A stretch of DNA of 64,000 nt from a bacterium endosymbiont of Escarpia laminata (GTDB lineage: Bacteria > Pseudomonadota > Gammaproteobacteria > Chromatiales > Chromatiaceae). The stretch lies in assembly GCA_003660235.1 (NCBI GenBank), contig QGON01000071.1, positions 434,001-498,000 on the forward strand. Reading direction: 5' to 3'. The notes under the pieces were generated by a model. The model worked only from the letters and a program-made list of their open reading frames with translations. It was not told the origin of the DNA and did not search any database. Numbering within the stretch: position 1 is the stretch's first letter; each line of letters opens with the position of its first letter. Position numbers and translations under genes: made by a program. Positions 44,249-53,147 of this stretch are shown here, one piece after another.

Positions 44249-45292
44249 TCAATCGTCGAGCAGCGCGCCGGCCTCGGCGACCTCATGACGATAGGCCTCG
44301 AAGATCTTGTGCAGGGCGTCGCGCACCTCGACCTTGGGCGCCCAATCCAGTTCCTCTTTGGTATTCCCGATAAAGGGCACGCGGGTCTGAATATCCTGAT
44401 AACCCTCGCCATAGTATTTTCCGGATGAGACTTCCCGCAGTTCAACCTTCGCCGCGCCAGGCGCATACTCCGGAAACTCTTTGGCGATCTCGATCATCAG
44501 CTCCGCCAGTTCACGCACCGACAGATCATTCGCGGGGTTACCGATATTGTAGATATTGCCGGTGGCACAGCCGTCCTTGTTCTCGATGATCTTCATCAGC
44601 GCGCTGATGCCGTCGCTGAAGTCGGTAAAGCTGCGGCGCTGGCTGCCGCCATCCACCAACTGGATCGGTTCGCCACGCGCAATGTGTCCCAGGAACTGGG
44701 TAACCACTCGCGAACTACCCTCTTTAGGCGTGTGGATGCTGTCGAGCCCGGGACCAATCCAGTTGAAGGGCCGGAACAGGGTGTACTCAAGTCCCTCCTG
44801 CTGGCCGTAGGCACTGATCACCCGATCCATCAACTGCTTGGCACAGGAGTAGATCCAGCGCGGCTTGGTCAGCGGACCCAGCACCAGATTGGACTCATAG
44901 GGATGAAATTCACTGTCTGCCGACATGCCGTAGACCTCAGAGGTCGACGGAAACAGCACCCGCTTGCCGTATTTGACACAGGCCCGCACAATCGGCAGGT
45001 TGGCCTCGAAATCGAGTTCGAAAACCGACAGTGGATTGGTGACATAGGTGGCGGGTGTAGCGATCGCCACCAGCGGCAGAATCACATCACACTTTTTGAC
45101 GTGGTACTCCACCCACTCGTGGTTGATGGTGATATCACCCTCGAAGAAGTTGAAGCGTTCGTGATCAACGAACTCCTGCACCCGTTCGGAATGCATATCC
45201 ATGCCGTAGATATTCCAGTCGGTGGTTTCGAGGATACGGCGGGACAGATGGTGTCCGATAAAGCCGTTCACTCCCAAAATCAGGACATTCAT
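44249..45292 (-). CDS. arnA: UDP-glucuronate decarboxylase (ArnA C-terminal domain as a separate gene)
   Basis: A 347-residue SDR-type enzyme with the NAD-binding GVNGFIGHHL glycine motif, active-site PSTSEVYG and YSCAKQLMDRV with the catalytic YxxxK. It matches the dehydrogenase/decarboxylase half of E. coli ArnA, which makes UDP-Ara4O from UDP-glucuronate. In E. coli both halves are one 660-residue protein; here the formyltransferase is a separate upstream gene. Distance between the two is 34 bases. Confidence 0.9.
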   Translation of the reverse strand: MNVLILGVNGFIGHHLSRRILETTDWNIYGMDMHSERVQEFVDHERFNFFEGDITINHEWVEYHVKKCDVILPLVAIATPATYVTNPLSVFELDFEANLPIVRACVKYGKRVLFPSTSEVYGMSADSEFHPYESNLVLGPLTKPRWIYSCAKQLMDRVISAYGQQEGLEYTLFRPFNWIGPGLDSIHTPKEGSSRVVTQFLGHIARGEPIQLVDGGSQRRSFTDFSDGISALMKIIENKDGCATGNIYNIGNPANDLSVRELAELMIEIAKEFPEYAPGAAKVELREVSSGKYYGEGYQDIQTRVPFIGNTKEELDWAPKVEVRDALHKIFEAYRHEVAEAGALLDD

Positions 45293-45326
45293 AACAGATA
45301 CTTCTCCAGTTTCACTTTATTCAAGG

Positions 45327-46256
45327 TCAGAGCTTCAGTTCTTTACCGAACTGTTGGGTAAACGCCGATTCGTCCAGCACCTCACCCTCAAGCTCCAAGC
45401 GGGTCAATTCGATTCGCTTTCCATCGGCGCAGTCCGCATAACAGCGGCCAGCTTCCCAGTAAAGCCGGGTATTATCGCCTTTTCCTGTCTCATTGCGCCA
45501 GTAACTGCCCATCAACAACAGATTTCTACCATTCACATCGGTAAAAGCGCCTGGGTAGGGCGGTGCCACCGCCCGGATCAGGTTGTGGATCTGCCAGGCA
45601 TTCCGGCTCCAGTCCACCCGGCCATCTTCCGGTCTGCGGCCGCCAAAGTAACTGCCTTTCTGAAGATCCATCGGGGTCCCTTCAGGTGAACCCTCCAGCA
45701 AACCAGGCAGTGACCGAAACAGGAGCGTCTCTGCCGCGCAGACCAGCTTCAAGAACAGGTCCTGCGCCGTATCGTTGGGCAAAATGGTCACCGCCTGTTG
45801 ACCGACCAGATTACCCGCATCGGGTTTGATCTCCATGCGGTGCAGGCTGGCGCCACTCTGAGTTTCACCATGGATTATCGCCCAATTCACCGGCACACGC
45901 CCCCGGTAGCGGGGCAGCAGAGAACCGTGCATGTTGTAGGCACCCTGAGCAGGGATCGACAGCAGATCGGCTTTGAGCATGTGCCGGTAGTAGAAGGAGA
46001 AGAAGAGATCCGGTTCACAGGCGCGCACCTGCTCGATCACTTCCGGGGTATTGAGATCATCCGGCGTAATCACGGGAATGCCTGCTCGACCGGCCAGTTC
46101 GGCGACGGATTCCCACCAGACATTCTCATTGGGATTATCCTGATGTGTCACCACCAGCCGTACATCCACCCCCTTAGCCAACAGCACAGAGAGGCAACGC
46201 ACGCCCACCTGGTGGTAGGCGAAGATCACCGCACTACGCGGAGTAACTGCCTCCAC
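45327..46256 (-). CDS. arnA: UDP-Ara4N formyltransferase (ArnA N-terminal domain as a separate gene)
   Basis: A 309-residue formyltransferase: VIFAYHQVGVRCLSVLL start, catalytic NMHGSLLPRYRGRVPVNW (N-H-D type site with the D in IKPDAGN), and the C-terminal small domain. It formylates UDP-Ara4N. The start is GTG at 46256, sharing a base with the arnC TAG stop. Split arnA is seen in other bacteria and is consistent with independent function of the domains. Confidence 0.9.
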   Translation of the reverse strand: MEAVTPRSAVIFAYHQVGVRCLSVLLAKGVDVRLVVTHQDNPNENVWWESVAELAGRAGIPVITPDDLNTPEVIEQVRACEPDLFFSFYYRHMLKADLLSIPAQGAYNMHGSLLPRYRGRVPVNWAIIHGETQSGASLHRMEIKPDAGNLVGQQAVTILPNDTAQDLFLKLVCAAETLLFRSLPGLLEGSPEGTPMDLQKGSYFGGRRPEDGRVDWSRNAWQIHNLIRAVAPPYPGAFTDVNGRNLLLMGSYWRNETGKGDNTRLYWEAGRCYADCADGKRIELTRLELEGEVLDESAFTQQFGKELKL

Positions 46257-47236
46257 TAGGCTTCTTCCCCGGTTTCAGGCTGGTCGTTTTTCTCAAGCAC
46301 CATGCGCACCAGATAGCGGGGACGCCCGCGGGCCTGCACATAGATGCGTCCCACATACTCGCCCAGCAGGCCGATGCCGAAGAGCAGGATACCGATCAGA
46401 AAGAAGACAATGGCGAACAGGGTGAACACACCCTCCACTTCCGGTCCGACGATAAGACGACGCATTATCAGAAAAAGCACGAAGGCAAAAGAGACAATGG
46501 AGATCCCCATTCCCATCAGAGAGAAGACCTGCAACGGCATCAGAGAGAAACCGGTCATCAGATCGAAGTTGAGATGGATCAGCTTGTAAAGCGGATATTT
46601 CGACTCCCCGGCCGCCCGCTCTTCGTGTTCCACCACTACCTCAACCGGATTGCCGGAGTAGAGGTAGGCCAGCGCAGGAATAAAGGTGTTCGACTCTTTG
46701 GAGTCGATGATGGCGTTGATAATGTCCCGGTCATAACCACGCAGCATGCAGCCCTGGTCAGTCATGTGGATGTTGGTGATACGTTCACGCAGCCGATTCA
46801 TCGCCTTGGAGGCAATATTCCGCCAGGCGCTGTCCTGCCGGTTGCGGCGGATGGAACCGACATAGTCGTGCCCCTTGTCCAATTCGGCCAGCAGCTTGCC
46901 GATCTCCTCCGGCGGATTCTGCAGATCGGCATCCAGGGTCACCACGAAGCGGCCACGGCAATGCTCGAACCCCGCGATGATGGCGGCATGCTGGCCGGCG
47001 TTGGCCCGCAGGCAGACCACCCGGGTCTCCTCGGGGCGCACCTGATACTGCTTGCGCAACAGCGCGACAGAACGATCGCGGCTGCCGTCATCGATAAAGA
47101 TGATTTCATAGCTACGTTCCAACGCATCCAGTGCTGGATAGAGCCGGGAAAACAGCGACGGCAGCACCGCCTCTTCATTGTAGACCGGGATCACAACCGA
47201 CAGATCGGGACGCCCTTCCAAAGTTTGCTCCGTCAT
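46256..47236 (-). CDS. arnC: Undecaprenyl-phosphate Ara4FN transferase ArnC
   Basis: A 326-residue GT2 glycosyltransferase with LSVVIPVYNEEAVLPSLF, the DxD-like VTLDADLQNPPEE and QGCMLRGYDRD; two membrane helices near the C-terminus (about 240-300) attach it to the inner membrane. It transfers Ara4-formyl-N from UDP to undecaprenyl phosphate. It overlaps arnB at its start by four bases. Confidence 0.93.
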   Translation of the reverse strand: MTEQTLEGRPDLSVVIPVYNEEAVLPSLFSRLYPALDALERSYEIIFIDDGSRDRSVALLRKQYQVRPEETRVVCLRANAGQHAAIIAGFEHCRGRFVVTLDADLQNPPEEIGKLLAELDKGHDYVGSIRRNRQDSAWRNIASKAMNRLRERITNIHMTDQGCMLRGYDRDIINAIIDSKESNTFIPALAYLYSGNPVEVVVEHEERAAGESKYPLYKLIHLNFDLMTGFSLMPLQVFSLMGMGISIVSFAFVLFLIMRRLIVGPEVEGVFTLFAIVFFLIGILLFGIGLLGEYVGRIYVQARGRPRYLVRMVLEKNDQPETGEEA

Positions 47237-48354
47237 GGAGTGACTTCTCCGCTAAGTAGTTTGTTCAGGGCATCGCACACCTGATCCAGTTCATCATCGG
47301 TCATCGTTGGAAACAGGGGCAGGGTCAGTGTCTGTTCACCGATCCGTTCCGCAACCGGAAAATCACCCGGTCCATAACCATAGTGCCGATAGAGAGAGAA
47401 CAGATGCATCGCGGGATAGTGGATGCCGGTTCCGACACCCATCGCCTGCAGTTGTTCCTGAAAGGCCTTCCGGGAGGTGCCCAGGGAGAGATAGTCGATA
47501 CAGACGGCGAACATATGCCAGCTGTGTCCCGGCACATCTTTGGGAATTACCAGGGCCGGATGCTTGCGCAGACGTTCGATATAACGCAGTGCCAACTCGC
47601 GGCGACGGTGGTTGAAACCCTCCAGTTTGGGCAGCTGCACCAGCCCCATGGCAGCCCCCACATCCGGCATATTCATCTTGCCGCCCCACTCCGGCACATC
47701 CATCCCGCCCTCGGCGTCCCGCTCGATTCCGTGGAAACGAATGCGCTCGATGCGGCGGATAAATTGGGGATCGCCACTGGCCAGCGCCCCGCCTTCAATG
47801 GTGGTGATGTTCTTGTTCGGATGGAAACTGAAACAGACCGGATTACCGGAAGCACCAACTTTGTGGCCGCCGATACCGGTGCCGATCGCTTGGGCGGCAT
47901 CCTCGATCACCAGCAGATTATTCCGCTCAGCCAGATCGTAGATGGCGTGCATCTCCACCGCCAGACCCGCAAAGTGAACCGGCATAATGGCGCGGGTGCG
48001 AGGTGTCAACGCGGCTTCCACAGCCTTCACCGTGAGATTTCGGCTCACCAGATCGACATCCACAAAGACTGGGACGGCACCCACCCGAACGACCACATTG
48101 GCGCTGGCGGTAAAACTCATGGCGGGGACAATCACCTCATCCCCCGATCCGACACCGGAAGCGATAAGTGCGGCTTCCAGGGCGCTGGTCCCGGAGTTGA
48201 AGGCACGTACCTTGACGTCGCCGCCAATATAGGCCTCCAGTGCAGCCTCGAAGGCTTTCACCTTGGGACCGGTGGTGATCCAGCCGGACTCAAGCACCTC
48301 CTTGACAGCCTGCTGCTCCTCTTCACCTACAGTAGGGCGGGTAAATGGCAACAT
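47233..48354 (-). CDS. arnB: UDP-Ara4O aminotransferase ArnB
   Basis: A 373-residue PLP-dependent aminotransferase of the DegT/DnrJ family: NSGTSALEAALIASGVGSGD phosphate loop, EDAAQAIGTGIGGHKVG with the D, FSFHPNKNITTIEGGALAS with the catalytic lysine. It makes UDP-Ara4N from UDP-Ara4O. Length is usual. It lies two bases from the small flippase gene. Confidence 0.93.
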   Translation of the reverse strand: MLPFTRPTVGEEEQQAVKEVLESGWITTGPKVKAFEAALEAYIGGDVKVRAFNSGTSALEAALIASGVGSGDEVIVPAMSFTASANVVVRVGAVPVFVDVDLVSRNLTVKAVEAALTPRTRAIMPVHFAGLAVEMHAIYDLAERNNLLVIEDAAQAIGTGIGGHKVGASGNPVCFSFHPNKNITTIEGGALASGDPQFIRRIERIRFHGIERDAEGGMDVPEWGGKMNMPDVGAAMGLVQLPKLEGFNHRRRELALRYIERLRKHPALVIPKDVPGHSWHMFAVCIDYLSLGTSRKAFQEQLQAMGVGTGIHYPAMHLFSLYRHYGYGPGDFPVAERIGEQTLTLPLFPTMTDDELDQVCDALNKLLSGEVTP

Positions 48355-48356
48355 AA

Positions 48357-48728
48357 TCAGCTCCTGGCGAGGATAAGCACACCGAGGATAATGACCCCGA
48401 TACCAGAGAGACGCGCAATGCTCAGCACTTCACCAAACAGCGCCCAGGCGGCGAATGCATTCACCACATAACCGATGGAGAGCATCGGATAGGCAATCGA
48501 GACATCCACCCGTGAGAGCGCCAGAATCCATACGATGACGCTGATGCCGTAACAGAAGAGTCCGACCCAGAGCCAGGGTTCTCCCATCAGCCGCAAGGCC
48601 ACAGCGCCGGAGTCGGCCATTTTCAGTTCGATGGCCCCCATGCTATTCACACTCGCCTTTAGTGCCAGTTGGGCGACGGCGTTGAGCAGCACGCCGGTCA
48701 AGATCAGGGAAAAACTTACCAGGTTCAT
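48357..48728 (-). CDS. SMR/EamA-type Ara4N-phosphoundecaprenol flippase subunit
   Basis: A 123-residue protein with four membrane helices of the small multidrug resistance/EamA type (NLVSFSLILTGVLLNAVAQL, LWVGLFCYGISVIVWILALS, ISIAYPMLSIGYVVNAFAAW-like VSIAYPMLSIGYVVNAFAA, ALFGEVLSIARLSGIGVIIL). In the arn pathway ArnE and ArnF form a heterodimer; only one such gene is present here, so it could act as a homodimer. It overlaps arnT by four bases. Confidence 0.85.
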   Translation of the reverse strand: MNLVSFSLILTGVLLNAVAQLALKASVNSMGAIELKMADSGAVALRLMGEPWLWVGLFCYGISVIVWILALSRVDVSIAYPMLSIGYVVNAFAAWALFGEVLSIARLSGIGVIILGVLILARS

Positions 48729-50368
48729 CGGCGTATCACCGCTAATTTGCGTGGATCTCTGTAGATAATCTGCATCGGCATCTCATCAAAGTTAAATCTC
48801 GAAAAACTCTCTGCATCGAAAACAGCTATGGCCTGTTCATCCTGCAGCCAGCGCGATTTGAACGCAGCGAAACTTGGAATCCATTTCTCGGGTTCCTGAC
48901 GAATGCCCATATCCAGTTCACTGCGCATAATGGCCAGTTTCACAGGTTTTCCGAGATAGAAGGGCAATGACTGAGGATAGGTCTCCACAGTATAAACCGG
49001 TGCACCGGCATCGACATAAGGACGAATCTGCTCAGCCAACGCCCGACTGGAACGGGAACTGCTCAGGGTCTGATAACCCCAGGAGAGCAGTTGCACTGAA
49101 AGCAACGCGGTCAACGCCAGCGCAGTTATGGCCTTTGGTCCGGCAGCGCCAAAATGCCTCACAAGCCAGAAACCACCGAACATCAGCCCTGTTGCGGCCA
49201 ACCACCAGGGGCGATAGGTATGGAGCAGTTCAGCCGGCAGTGCGCTGGTCGCTACCAGATCGATCTGCCAGGCAGCACCCAGAAACACCAGGCCCACAAC
49301 CGGCATCAGCCAGATCTCCGGACCAAGACGGGGATTTTCCGCCAGGGTTTTTCCGATCATCAGCGACAGCGCGGGAAACATCGGCAGCAGATAGGCGGGT
49401 AGTTGGGAGCTGCCCATGGAAAAAAAGACAAAAATGAATACCGCAAAGACCCAGAGAAAACGGATGGGATCGAAAAACGCCGTTTTCGCGGGTAACCAGG
49501 CAAAATCCGGTTTAAACAGATTTTTCGTTACCGCGCTGATCCAGGGCACCGCACCCAAAAGCAGAATAGCGAGGAAATACCACCAGGGCTTGTCCCGCAT
49601 ATGAACCGTGGAGGTATAACGGTCGAAGTGTTCGTGGATAAAGAAGAACTCCGGGAATTCCGGATTCGCCAGACTGACGGCGATAAACCAGGGGGCCGTC
49701 ACCAGCAGAAAGAGCAACAGCCCCTTTCCCAAATGAAGATGCTTCCATAGCGCCCAGTCCCGCATCCACAGCGAGTAGAGCACAATTGCCGCACCCGGCA
49801 GCACCAGACCAATCAACCCCTTCGTCAGGGTAGCAACACCCAAGGCAGCCCAACCCAGTAGCATCCAGTTACGCACCTGGGTCGAATTCTCCCGGTCCGA
49901 CTGGGCGATCAGCAGCGCCCCCACGCCAATGCCGAGAAACACGCTGACGGTCATGTCCAGCGTGATGATATGCCCCATTGCCACATAGAGCAGTCCACTC
50001 ACCGACACCAGAAAAGCGTAGAATCCCGCCGCCTCTCCCCAGAGCCTGCCCGCCACAAACATCACCCAGAGCGCGCCCAGAAACGAGATCAGCGCCACCC
50101 AAAGCCGGGCTGTCGCGTTGCTCTCGCCAAACAGGGAGAAGCTGACCGCCGTCATCCAGTACTGGAAAACGGGCTTTTCAAAATATTTGAGGTCGTTGAG
50201 CCGGGGCGTGGTCCAGTCGCCCGTCGCCACCATCTCCCGGGGTATCTCCGCGTAACGCCCCTCGTCAGGCTCCATCAGGTCGCGGTATCCGAGCAGGGAG
50301 AACCAGATCACCGCAGCAATCGCCACGATCATCCATTTGGTGCTGGAGGTAAGGGAGAGATCAGACAT
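48725..50368 (-). CDS. arnT: Lipid A Ara4N transferase ArnT
   Basis: A 547-residue GT83 polytopic glycosyltransferase. The first periplasmic loop carries RDLMEPDEGRYAEIPREM (catalytic D/E region), followed by about eleven membrane helices and a C-terminal periplasmic domain from about 430. It moves Ara4N from undecaprenyl phosphate to lipid A, which gives resistance to cationic peptides and polymyxin. It is the first gene of the minus-strand operon; the 227-base gap to trhP must hold the operon promoter. Confidence 0.92.
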   Translation of the reverse strand: MSDLSLTSSTKWMIVAIAAVIWFSLLGYRDLMEPDEGRYAEIPREMVATGDWTTPRLNDLKYFEKPVFQYWMTAVSFSLFGESNATARLWVALISFLGALWVMFVAGRLWGEAAGFYAFLVSVSGLLYVAMGHIITLDMTVSVFLGIGVGALLIAQSDRENSTQVRNWMLLGWAALGVATLTKGLIGLVLPGAAIVLYSLWMRDWALWKHLHLGKGLLLFLLVTAPWFIAVSLANPEFPEFFFIHEHFDRYTSTVHMRDKPWWYFLAILLLGAVPWISAVTKNLFKPDFAWLPAKTAFFDPIRFLWVFAVFIFVFFSMGSSQLPAYLLPMFPALSLMIGKTLAENPRLGPEIWLMPVVGLVFLGAAWQIDLVATSALPAELLHTYRPWWLAATGLMFGGFWLVRHFGAAGPKAITALALTALLSVQLLSWGYQTLSSSRSSRALAEQIRPYVDAGAPVYTVETYPQSLPFYLGKPVKLAIMRSELDMGIRQEPEKWIPSFAAFKSRWLQDEQAIAVFDAESFSRFNFDEMPMQIIYRDPRKLAVIRR

Positions 50369-50595
50369 CTATCGGGCCGGGAAACCTGGAGGTGAAAAAA
50401 CCGGGCATGATAGCGGTGATTGCGTAAAAATACCAGAAATTCAGTAGATTATGCGACCTTTGAGCTATGATCGACTCTTATTCGACATATCTCCATGCCT
50501 CACCCCTTCAGGTTTAGCATTGTAAGGACCGTTGGCAGCAGGCTTCATGGCAGGCGCAGTGATTAGTTGACCCACCACAGACGCGAATTAAAATT

Positions 50596-51894
50596 TCAAT
50601 CCAGGTAGCGACAGATCAGTCCAAGATTCACCTCATCCACCGGCAGTTTTACCCGCACCTGATAACCGCCGCCCAGGGCCTCTGAGATCAGATTGCCCTG
50701 GCGATCCTGCATCTCTTCAAGGATAAACGTCGTGTTGCCGGCCTGGGTCATCAGCTCCAGGCGATCACCCACCCGCAGCTTGTTTTTGATATCCAGATCG
50801 ACCAGCCCGCTTCCTTTATCGACACCTGTCACTTCAGCGACAAAGATCTGCCGGTCGGCGCTGGAAGCACCGTTACGATAGTTCTGTAACTCGCTCGATT
50901 CATGGCGCTGATAGAAACCGTCGGTATAACCCCGGTTGGCAAGCCCTTCGAGATCGACCATCAATTCAGACTGGAAGGCGCGGCCCGCCACCGCATCGTC
51001 GATGGCTTGGCGATAGACCTGAGTGGTACGGGCGGTATAGTAGTGGGACTTGGTGCGCCCTTCGATCTTCAGGCAGTCGACACCGATCTCCACCAGCCGC
51101 TGCACATGTTCCACCGCACGCAGATCCCGGGAGTTCATGATGTAGGTTCCGTGCTCATCCTCAAAGATCGGCATCAGCTCGCCGGGACGCCCCTTCTCCT
51201 CCAGATAGTGAATCGCATCGGCTTCCGGCTGGTGGGTCATTTCGGCCACATCGAGGGGTTCATCCGGCCCGGCCACCGGTTGGCTGACCTTGTACTCCCA
51301 GCGGCAGGCGTTGGTACAGCTCCCCTGGTTTGCATCCCGGTGGTTGAAATAGCCCGAGAGCAGGCAACGCCCGGAATAGGCGATGCAGAGCGCCCCATGC
51401 ACAAAGACCTCCAACTCCATATCGGGACAGGCCTGGCGAATGGCCTCGACCTCATCCAGGGAGAGCTCACGGGAAAGTATCACCCGTGTCAGCCCCTGCT
51501 GCTGCCAGAAACGCACTGCGGCGGCATTTGTGGTGTTGGCCTGAACCGAAAGATGCACCGGCATATCAGGCCAGCGCTCCCGCACCATCATGATCAAACC
51601 TGGGTCGGACATGATCAGCGCATCCGGCCCCATCTCCACTACCGGCGTCATATCGTCGATAAAGGTCTTCAACTTGGCCCCGTGAGGCATGATGTTGGTG
51701 GCCAGGTAGAAGTGCTTGCCCTGCCGATGCGCCTCATCGATACCAATTGCCAGATTTTCCGGAAGAAAGTCATTATTGCGCACCCGCAAACTGTAACGGG
51801 GCAGACCGGCATAGACGGCGTCCGCACCATAGGCGAAGGCGTAGCGGGCGTTCCTCAGGGTACCGGCAGGTGAGAGCAGTTCGGGTTTTTTCAT
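50596..51894 (-). CDS. trhP: tRNA hydroxylation protein TrhP (U32 peptidase family)
   Basis: A 432-residue U32 protein: KPELLSPAGTLRNARYAFAYGADAVYAG, HLSVQANTTNAAAVRFW, EVFVHGALCIAYSGRCLLSG and NQGSCTNACRWEY with the cysteine cluster. TrhP (YegQ) makes 5-hydroxyuridine at tRNA position 34, the substrate CmoB modifies, so it is functionally linked to the cmoAB genes at 24-25.7 kb. The start is ATG at 51894; a TTG two codons upstream is possible. Confidence 0.9.
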   Translation of the reverse strand: MKKPELLSPAGTLRNARYAFAYGADAVYAGLPRYSLRVRNNDFLPENLAIGIDEAHRQGKHFYLATNIMPHGAKLKTFIDDMTPVVEMGPDALIMSDPGLIMMVRERWPDMPVHLSVQANTTNAAAVRFWQQQGLTRVILSRELSLDEVEAIRQACPDMELEVFVHGALCIAYSGRCLLSGYFNHRDANQGSCTNACRWEYKVSQPVAGPDEPLDVAEMTHQPEADAIHYLEEKGRPGELMPIFEDEHGTYIMNSRDLRAVEHVQRLVEIGVDCLKIEGRTKSHYYTARTTQVYRQAIDDAVAGRAFQSELMVDLEGLANRGYTDGFYQRHESSELQNYRNGASSADRQIFVAEVTGVDKGSGLVDLDIKNKLRVGDRLELMTQAGNTTFILEEMQDRQGNLISEALGGGYQVRVKLPVDEVNLGLICRYLD

Positions 51895-51932
51895 GGTCAA
51901 TTTTTGGAGTGAGGTTGAGTGGGCGGACGCAA

Positions 51933-53087
51933 CTACCGCAGTTCAACCTCTATTGTGTGATTTGCACTGCCGAGGAACGGCCAGGTCCTCCGCACTACCA
52001 CATCCACTTTTTCGCCAGGCAGGCTATCCATCAGCGCAATACGCACATCTGCATAGCTTTTGATTTCATGTTCGCCGACTCGGAGAATTCTGTCGCCCTT
52101 TCGTATACCCACCTTCTTAGCACCACTATGAGGACTGAAACCGCTTACCTTAATAGGTGATTCTTCAACATCCAGAAAGACACCCAGCTTACCGGTGGGA
52201 TGCAGCCGGTTGGGTTTCGTCATCATTACAAAATCACCCATTGCCGGGTCGAGTTCGCTAGCCGTGGAGGCGTTGATTACAATCGCAGTGGTAACCGGCA
52301 CCCGGCGCTTGAGCCGATTGGGGATCCCGGAACCATAGGCGATGTGGCCGCCACCAGCCAGAATCACCATATGCCCCTGCGGATTCTCACGAAACCAGAC
52401 CGCTGCCCGTTCCGCCATACCTTCGTCCCAAAGCAGTTGTACATCCATGAAGTGATCGAAATTTCGTTTCTCCGGATGAGGATGCATCTGAAAGACGGAT
52501 TCCAGCCGCTGCCGGTAAGCTGTATCACTGCGATCTATCTCTTTCGGGATACGCAGCTTCAGGGTTTTTTCAATGCTATCTATACCCCCGGCGGATGCCT
52601 GACTCGTAATCTCCTTTTCAAGATTCAGGGCGATCAGGGGGATACCCTTTTCCTTGGCGTAGCGAAAGATCGGCCGGTAGAGCCGGTAGTCATAGCGCCA
52701 GCGATCGAAATATTCTGACTCCCGAAGCAGTGCGTTTTCGTCGATCTCACCGCTGATGTAACGATCCAGCACCGGCTGAAACGGTTGCTGAAAAAATTCC
52801 AGACCGATCACCATATCCGGATGCTTTTTGTACATTCCCTGGATGATCGCCAACTGGTTCAGGTGATGTTCGTAACGATCATGGGTCTCGCCGACAAAGA
52901 TTGCCTGCCGATCTTCAATCTGTTCCATCAACCGTTCAACATTCATCAGTTCAGAGAGCGCCACTACGGTAGCCTGTTGCTGCGATCCATGAGCCGGTTT
53001 CTCATCGGCCAAAACATCTGTGGCGCTAAACAAGCCAACCACGCCAAAAACCAGCAATAAAACGCTATAGTTGAGTGACTTCGACAA
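51933..53087 (-). CDS. ChaN-family protein with C-terminal PDZ domain
   Basis: A 384-residue exported protein: signal peptide at 1-27, a ChaN/DUF399 domain at about 45-275 (AIFVGETHDRYEHHLNQLAI, WRYDYRLYRPIFRYAKEKGI, ILAGGGHIAYGSGIPNRL) and a PDZ domain at about 295-384 (LGVFLDVEESPIKVSGFSPH, VGIRKGDRILRVG). ChaN-like proteins bind iron or heme. The TTG start has AAGGGG six bases upstream. It is divergent from the M1 peptidase gene with 60 bases between them, so a shared promoter region is likely. Confidence 0.85.
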   Translation of the reverse strand: MSKSLNYSVLLLVFGVVGLFSATDVLADEKPAHGSQQQATVVALSELMNVERLMEQIEDRQAIFVGETHDRYEHHLNQLAIIQGMYKKHPDMVIGLEFFQQPFQPVLDRYISGEIDENALLRESEYFDRWRYDYRLYRPIFRYAKEKGIPLIALNLEKEITSQASAGGIDSIEKTLKLRIPKEIDRSDTAYRQRLESVFQMHPHPEKRNFDHFMDVQLLWDEGMAERAAVWFRENPQGHMVILAGGGHIAYGSGIPNRLKRRVPVTTAIVINASTASELDPAMGDFVMMTKPNRLHPTGKLGVFLDVEESPIKVSGFSPHSGAKKVGIRKGDRILRVGEHEIKSYADVRIALMDSLPGEKVDVVVRRTWPFLGSANHTIEVELR

Positions 53088-53147
53088 TTTATTCCCCTTT
53101 TATTAAACCGCTTCCGATCAGGTTGTGATGTCGTAGAATAGAAATCC

